Assembly: GCA_019828545.1 (NCBI GenBank)
Contig: JACVRA010000044.1
Coordinates: forward strand, 1-64,000
Direction of reading: 5' to 3'
DNA from: Paracamarosporium sp. OC-R06-R3
Lineage: Eukaryota; Ascomycota; Dothideomycetes; Pleosporales; Didymosphaeriaceae
Length of the DNA: 64,000 bases
Below the pieces are notes generated by a model, which saw only the letters and a list, made by a program, of their open reading frames with translations, ran no database searches and had not been told where the DNA came from. This document shows, piece after piece, positions 57,866-64,000 of this stretch. The position numbers were made by a program, and so were the translations under genes. Within the stretch, counting starts at the first letter, position 1. Every line of letters begins with the position of its first letter.

Positions 57866-58807
57866 TGAAGGCGATGGCTCTCCTAGTTTGTTAAAAGTGC
57901 TAGCTTGTGCTGAAGTAAGGAATTGCCTCAGAGTGCAAATACACCTTTCGGTATGTATCATGTAGCAGGGAAAATTAGACGATGCTTTTGATTCTGAATT
58001 ATGCCACTATATATACAAGACCTCGAGTGACGTGTGGGATTAGTGTACTTACCAATGTTCTCTGCCGTTTCCTTATCTTTTCAGCTTGAACGTCAGGAAC
58101 AAACTTGACCTCGACATATTTAGCTACAAATGATGCCTCGCTTATTAGTCAAAACCAGTTTAGCAGAAACCTCGTGTGGTTTCCTTACTTCGACGCGCAG
58201 GCTTTAGATAGTAAGGGTGTTTGCTGTTTGGAGAGTGGTAGTTGTTCGTTGTAGTGGATTTAGGGTATTATCCACACAATGAATCGGCGTTTAGTCTAGT
58301 CTGTTGAGATATTTGACGGTGCGTTAAGGGTTATTGTCCGACTGTGTTTGAATTCAACGAAATTAACAAATCTAGGATCTTTGACTGCTGCCACATCCTG
58401 CCATATCTCTTTCCGATACTGTTAGGCTAATTTGAGGTATTCATCTACTTTAGTGTGACGTTCAACATCTGCGTTTCTTTATCGAGACAAGACCAAAATC
58501 AAACTGCTCAGTCTGTGAGCGCTGTAGTGCTACCAAAATCATCCATCGAAACACCTCTCTAGACCCAGCGTGCAATAGAGGCTGGGCAGAAAACGAAAGA
58601 GAGCCAGAAAAGGTTTATGGTGCATATGAAAATTGAACGCTGTAGTTCTTCTCGTACAAGAAGACAGTTGAAGTTAGGCTCGATGCTACATGGCAGGGCA
58701 TAAACTATGTGGAACGATTGTTCGGAGTCATCCGCAATTGTGAACTGGGTGCAGTGTACCAGAATAAGATGAGCTAAAGAGGCTAAACATACTATCGCAA
58801 TACTCAC
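57866..58807. other. Convergent intergenic gap, 0.94 kb
   Basis: 3' flanks of the permease (plus) and P450 (minus). An 82-codon frame on the minus strand begins just after the P450 stop with a non-ATG codon and is not supported. Confidence 0.4.
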
Positions 58808-60431
58808 TCATTTCATAATATGTCGCTCTTGCAATCTGATGATTAATGGCGCTCGTTCGACCAATGGATAGGCTTTCTGTTTCTCCCACGGGCAAGGTCT
58901 CTTGACAAGTTCATAATCAAAAGCCCATAACATCCGTGTTAGGATTAGTCGGATCTCCGCCCATGCTAGATGCATCCCAATGCACTTCCTGGGACCCTCG
59001 CCGAAATGATGCAGTGCGTCGCGACGATCGTGAAAGAATGGAGATTTCTCATCTAATGCATCTGGGAGCCATCGTTCAGGATGAAACGACGCCGCGTCGT
59101 ACCATAAATGTGGATCGCGGTTTACGGCCCATGGGAGGATGAATACACTCGTCTAGGAAGATTAGACATCAAGCAGCGAAAGTAGGTTGGCAGAACTCAC
59201 ACCGCCAGTAATCCACGTGCCACAGACTGAGTCTCCACCATTGGGAACTACACGTGGGAGAGTAAAGGGAGTTGCCGGACAGAGTCGCATAGCCTCGTTC
59301 GCGCATGCGTTTAGGTAAGGGAGATCCTTGATAGCATCAAGTGTGATGTCACTCTCTTTTACCAGGCTCTCTCGAATTTCGCGAATGAGTTTCTTATACG
59401 CTTCGGGATGCGTGAGCAGCTGTGTCATGATGCCTGACAAGCTTGTAGCAGTCGTCTCGCTTCCCGCCAGTGTCAAAGTCTGGAATGTCGCTTGAACCTC
59501 ACCCGGCGTCATCGTGCCCTTCTCATTTCCTTCGATGACATAGCTCATGATATCCGGACGAGCGACTTCCCAACCCATGCGGCGATTGACCCTATCAATG
59601 ACCGCTGCGCCGTACTTCTTTTGCTTCTCGTTCATCATGTAAGGGAAAACCCACTTTTTCAACGCGAAATTCAAGTTGGGAAAAAGCCGGATGCTAAGTA
59701 TGAGCGCATGTGCTTTAAGGCTGTCAAATATGAGACTGATGAAAGGATGGTACTCAGATGTTTGGAGGCAGTCGAATGTCTCGCCATATCCAATGTCTCC
59801 AAAAATATCGAAAGCGGTGAAATTGAACCATGGAATTATATCAAATGGACCGCTCGTACCGTCAGAATTCGTTATCTTTTCTTGGAATCTTTGTATTAAT
59901 AGAGCAACGCCCGTTTGAAGCAACGATTCTTGTTGTTTGAGCGCGCGAAGAGTGAAAGCCGGTGCTATGGTCTTGCGAATACGGGCGTGTTGGTCATGCT
60001 CAATTGCCGTCGCAATTGACTGGGAAGAGGACGACATCGATTGCCACCAAATCGGGTCTTTCCTGAACGGCTTGCCCCCATTACTAACCCGTACGCCCTG
60101 GATGTCTTGCCAAGCATCCGGATGAGCGAAGCTGACTGCATTCGGTTGGATGCGGACAGCGTGGCCATACCTGCGATGAAGCGCCTCTATGTCCTGGACA
60201 GCTGTGCCCGAAATGAAAGATCTTGCAAAAGGAATTCGGCTAACTGCCCACAGTTTTGGGCCGGGGACTGTCTTCAGAGGGTGAATATACAGGTTGTAGA
60301 CAATAGTCGAAAACCAAACCTAGGTCTTGTTGGTACGACAATGTAATATTTGTAGATGCTTCACTCACCAAGGCTGATGATAGCGCAAGAAGAGGAAATA
60401 ATCCAACTCGTTCTAGGAAAGGGACAATCAT
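58808..60431 (-). CDS. Cytochrome P450 monooxygenase
   Basis: Exons are 60431-60369, 60319-59201 and 59152-58808 (508 aa). The N-terminal membrane anchor (MIVPFLERVGLFPLLALSSA, then VWFSTIVYNLY) leads into the proline hinge HPLKTVPGPKLW. Catalytic landmarks are intact: I-helix AGSETT, K-helix E-x-x-R in NEAMRL, FHPERW, and heme loop FGEGPRKCIG with the cysteine ligand. The sequence style resembles fungal P450s that oxidise polyketide or terpenoid intermediates (AVRIQPNAVSFAHPDAWQDI, PRVVPNGGDSVCGTWI), but no clan-level assignment is safe without alignment. It is an ER-membrane enzyme needing a reductase. The permease is convergent on one side and a PSD-family gene lies upstream on the same strand. 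Confidence 0.92.
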
Positions 60432-61643
60432 ACTGTAGTCTGTATGGTGTCACGACTCTACACGTATTGTGGAGAAAATACAGAGTTAGGAAAGGATATC
60501 AGGTCCTACAAAAAGCCAGCGTTATCAACTTAAATTATCTTTGCTCGCTAGTTGCCGAGTGACATTCGACCAGAAATCATCGCTACAACCGCTTGGCGTC
60601 TTCGATAATACGGGTGCAGCGGTAAGCGTAACCCCGCACTGGTGCAAAAAAGGCAGGTGTGGCATGGGAAAGATAGTAAAGGATCCAGTTGCCCACCTTA
60701 ATGTCGTGCACGCTCTCCTTAGTGTGTTATTATAGTTCTGCTTGTTACGATGCTGCTGCGTCGATGTCTACTTGAAGGAACATACTCACAGCAAATGGCA
60801 AATGCTCTGATGCCGACTAGGCCGCTCATTGATCATACACAGTAATAATGGACGAGAAGACTCATCACTACTCGCGTAGCGCAGCATAGTCCTATGGGTC
60901 CAAATGTTACGTGCTCGAGCGGGCCTTTCGCAGCTAATCACATCCTCTCGCTTATCAAGCAGCGAGGATAGGCCCAATCAAAGTTTGGTCATACTTAGAC
61001 TTTTGGTGTGCATGAGTAAGCCCTACTAGCAATGTAGCAGTCGCCATAATGAGATGTTCAGACGTATAACATATATAACCCGCTCAAGGCGTTGTCTCAA
61101 TCGCATTGGTCCTGATTGAATCTAAGCATTTCCACGGGTTCACGCAAGTACAAGACACCTATCTCTTATGAGTACCATTTAGTCAAAAAGAACGGTGATT
61201 CAGGAGGGCTGGTACTCTGGAAAGAACTGAATTCTCATACGCATTATTACGTCATATTCATGGTCAGTTGCCCATACCCGCATTTCGGTTCTGGGACCTC
61301 AGGTCATCTGTTGACTAACTTCGCTGTGGTAAGGGTTGAATATACAAGAGCTACCTTGACTAACTAAGACAACATATTTGGGATCATTTCTGTTTTGGTA
61401 AAACTAATGACGATGCATTGGTGGCTTGCGTCAAACAAGATTGGAAGCTGGAATGGTAAGATTAGATACCAATTTATATAGAAGGGACACTGATGGATGT
61501 TATTGGTAGGTTCTTGATCTTTGCTAGTTGGTAGCTCGTAATAAATCCTCAAACATTAATGCTGTGCCATAGCTCACCTGGTGATTTAACATTGCGCACT
61601 TTTAGAATCTTCTTAATAATTCATGTAGTACAAGTGATACGTT
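60432..61643. other. 1.2 kb intergenic, P450 promoter side
   Basis: Between the P450 start (60431, minus) and the PSD-family stop (61644, minus). AT-rich in the 61.2-61.6 kb part. No gene, RNA or transposon fragment recognised. Confidence 0.4.
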
Positions 61644-63071
61644 TCACGTTGGGCTGGCCCCGACTCTCCAGCCTACCTTAACCAGAGTCTCGCATTGTTG
61701 CTCTGTCGAATTTTTCACCAAGTCTTCGTCGAGCCTGACCTCTCCAGGCGGGTACAGTACAATGACTGTGCTACCTCCGTACAAAAAAGCGCCCAAGCAT
61801 TCGCCTCTTCCGACTTCCTTCCCTGTTTCGATGCCCGGATTATATCTAATACTTCCTACTAACACTAAAGGTGAGGGTACAAAGTTAGCATAATATCCAA
61901 AATTCAAAGGACTAGGTGGAAGTAGGTGCCTTAGCCAGCTGTCAATGTTTGAAGATTTTCAGACACAAGTGGAAAGTGTGAGAGTTTCAGACAATCGCCG
62001 GCACAAGCACCCACTTTGCACCCTAGCATTGCTTACTGGCACCGACTGCGACAATAGCTACCCGCGATCCAGTAAATGTCCTTCGCAGCAGCATGACCGA
62101 TCGCTTGTTTTCACAGAATACATCCAGAGTGCCTTCTTCATTGATAGCTTGCGGATTGACTGTATAATACGTCCCAGGAATGTCGGTAATGCTCTCAATG
62201 ATTCCAGAAGTTGGCGAATGCCACCGATGATAATCCTGGGGAGCCAGGCGCGCAATGTTAATGCAACCGCCATCAAACTCCTTGGCTAGGTAATCGTTGC
62301 CGAGTAGCTTGCTCAATGAGAAACCGATGCCTTTGATCCAGTATTTGGTGGCCAGTCCCACCGTTGGGAATACAGTCAGGCGACAATCGGCTGGGCTTGA
62401 CAAAACCCGCTCGTCGTGTGGTTCATCGATTGGGCGAGCATCGTGCCGAAGTTCTCTTGCAAAGAACTCGTTGAACGTCGCATATCTGTCTGGAAAAGGT
62501 TCCTGCTATAATTAATACGGAGCTTTGGAGGGCGTGTTACCGATGTGTCTACCTTGAGCTGTATCAGTGTGGACTCGAGATGAAAACTCTCAATGAACGG
62601 CCATATATGTGCTTTGCTCTCGGGAGCATCGTACTGTTTGCCCATCTTGGCGCTCTGGTCTCGCAACATAGCCTGCGTCCGCTTCCACTGCAACGCTTTC
62701 TCTTGTTGTGTACCATAATATAGGAGATGCATGCCTAGCTACTGCACATAAGCTTCTCGGCCTGCCAATAATACTTTCTGAATACAAACCCGGACATAGA
62801 TGCTCATTTCTTCAAAGGACTTCTCGCCAGTTTTACGGTCGAGCACATAGTTTCCTAAATGCCAGGCTTGCTCGAACTGCTCAAGAGAATTATACGGGAA
62901 GAGAGAACGCAACCAGGCGTGTGAGTTCTCGTGGGAAGCATTAGCATGTAGATGTGCACTGGGATCTCCACCGGTTTTTGGTTGCGCGTTCTCGGTAACC
63001 GCAATAAGTGCGTTTTCCGTAGCGTCTAAATGCTCCGAAGGTAGGTGATCCGTGTTTCTTGTTACAGACAT
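61644..63071 (-). CDS. Phosphatidylserine decarboxylase family enzyme, compact form
   Basis: Exons are 63071-62790, 62738-62553, 62502-62037 and 61864-61644 (384 aa). Introns are 51, 50 and 172 nt. Motifs: FEEMSIYVRLGMHLLYYG, ATFNEFFARELR, SSPADCRLTVFP, the catalytic DYHRWHSP, YYTVNPQAINEEGTLDVF, CENKRSVML, LVGSIRYNPG and GGST in FLYGGSTVIVLYPPGE. The GGST Ser (LGST in many enzymes) is the self-cleavage site that makes the pyruvoyl cofactor. It has no C2 domain and no obvious mitochondrial leader, unlike yeast Psd2 and Psd1. Product is phosphatidylethanolamine, or, as in PsiD-type relatives, an aromatic amine; the close match to lipid-type motifs favours the former. Start ATG 63071; the frame upstream reaches only a TTG. 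Confidence 0.88.
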
Positions 63072-63526
63072 GTTGTAGATGCTGCACAAGTGCTGGTTCG
63101 AAGCCGTGTTCTGTAATGTCTTGGGCGGAACAATGACATCAGTGTCCGGCCATCCGCGGAGGGTTCTCTAGTTCATTCCACAATCGTACACTCGGAACTG
63201 CACCAAAATCAATTTGGAGGTCCTCAATTACGATAACTGCTGCTCATTCAGTCTCCATCTCGAGGAGCTCATGGCACATTCCACATTCATCACATCTGTC
63301 GAGATGAAGAGAAAGATCCTCAATGGTTCAATTTTCGTACTTCTACCATACCCTTAAAGCTAAAACACGTATGTTTGTTCGCTCTCTGGATCCAGAACCT
63401 CTGACGATCATAATATCGGGAGATAGATCAATAACTCGAGGCTTTGATCAATTTAGCTGTGGAGTAAGAACAAAGCAACATGCGCCACAAATAAAGACCT
63501 CTACTCCACTTCTGTCGCCGGCGAAT
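63072..63526. other. Intergenic, PSD-family promoter side
   Basis: Upstream of the PSD-family gene (minus) and downstream of the partial wall-protein gene (stop 63527, minus). Nothing recognised. Confidence 0.4.
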
Positions 63527-64000
63527 CTACATCTCTAGGATACCGAGTGCAAGCACGAATCCCGCGGTCAATAATGATCCAACCGTCTCTGCTGAACAGG
63601 CTGTTGCATCCGACGTCTTTTTCTCGGACGAACTTGAAGGTTTCGGCTTTGGCTTCTCCAAAACTTGGAATTCGGAATCGGAGGTAACGGAGATCGTGGC
63701 ATTGTTGACCTTCTGCACGACCACGTAGAAATAGCCACCGCGCACCTCCAAGTTATCGGGCACCGTCCAGTTGACATGACCACCCTTGGCGTTGTCTCGG
63801 TAATATCAGTAATAGTTCTTAGCCTGGCGCAAGAAAACACATACCGATCACGTGAATGCTATCGTTCTTCAGTGTGTCGAGAACAGTGACATTGGTAGGC
63901 TAGATAGACTTCTTAGCATAGAACTGGCTGTAGTGGTGTATTGGGCTTACATTTTGGTTGACGGGCAAGTATGTGAATTTAGCTATCTCGCCTATGGTCA
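63527..64000 (-). CDS. GPI-anchored KRE9/KNH-like cell-wall protein, 3' part only
   Basis: The gene runs off the right edge, so signal peptide and N-terminus are missing. Visible exons are 64000-63951 (partial), 63899-63845 and 63795-63527, with 51- and 49-nt introns; the last acceptor is CCGAG. Spliced sequence reads FTYLPVNQN, TNVTVLDTLKNDSIHVIDNA, HVNWTVPDNLEVRGGYFYVV, NNATISVTSDSEF. That is the beta-sandwich pattern of the Kre9/Knh1-type Ser/Thr-rich GPI-anchored family (TVPDNL-x-GGYF). A Lys/Pro/Ser linker follows, then a hydrophobic tail (SLLTAGFVLALGILEM) suited to GPI attachment near DATACS. N-glycosylation sequons NVT and NAT are present. Probable role is cell-wall glucan organisation. 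Confidence 0.75.

Noticed and set aside
58559..58807. 82-codon hydrophobic frame after the P450 stop
   Set aside because: Begins with GTG directly after the P450 stop codon; no ATG and no homology seen.

Overview
The window looks like euchromatin of a filamentous ascomycete (Pezizomycotina). A Dothideomycete, perhaps Pleosporales, is my best guess from the gene repertoire, not a measured placement. Supporting signs are many 46-63 nt introns with GT...CTRAY...AG signals, HET and HeLo incompatibility-type genes, divergently arranged fungal type I FAS subunits, and a decayed pogo/Fot1 transposon. All multi-exon models below were spliced by hand; each joins in frame and totals a multiple of three unless stated.

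Layout. 0-5 kb: a transposase remnant, a CDK11-type kinase, a 5-exon secreted protein and a broken cysteine-rich secreted-protein gene. 5-19 kb: mostly housekeeping, with a TMEM16/anoctamin, an RNPS1-like SR protein, profilin, a HeLo-pseudokinase protein, a metallophosphoesterase, ribosomal protein uS11 and prephenate dehydrogenase (TYR1). 19-30 kb: a secreted TAP-type hydrolase, a BTB protein and two long low-complexity proteins of unknown function. 30-37 kb: an AFG2/SPATA5-like double AAA ATPase and a large zinc-finger protein. 37.8-51.1 kb: FAS1 (beta, minus strand) and FAS2 (alpha, plus strand) share a 1.3 kb divergent promoter, so both halves of the cytosolic fatty acid synthase are adjacent. 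51.6-64 kb: an accessory-looking stretch with a HET-domain protein, a fructosyl-amino-acid-oxidase-like flavoenzyme with a peroxisomal AKL end divergent from an amino-acid permease, a cytochrome P450, a compact phosphatidylserine-decarboxylase-family enzyme, and the 3' part of a GPI-anchored KRE9/KNH-like wall protein cut by the window edge.

Most interesting: (i) a HeLo domain fused to a degenerate kinase, which parallels the domain plan of the animal necroptosis executor MLKL; (ii) an effector-like cysteine-rich gene with two in-frame stops and a lost splice acceptor, next to an intact secreted gene with the same 58-nt first-exon layout; (iii) the oxidase/permease/P450/PSD-like group at the right; (iv) a GC-AG intron in uS11. 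No tRNA, rRNA or CRISPR was recognised.
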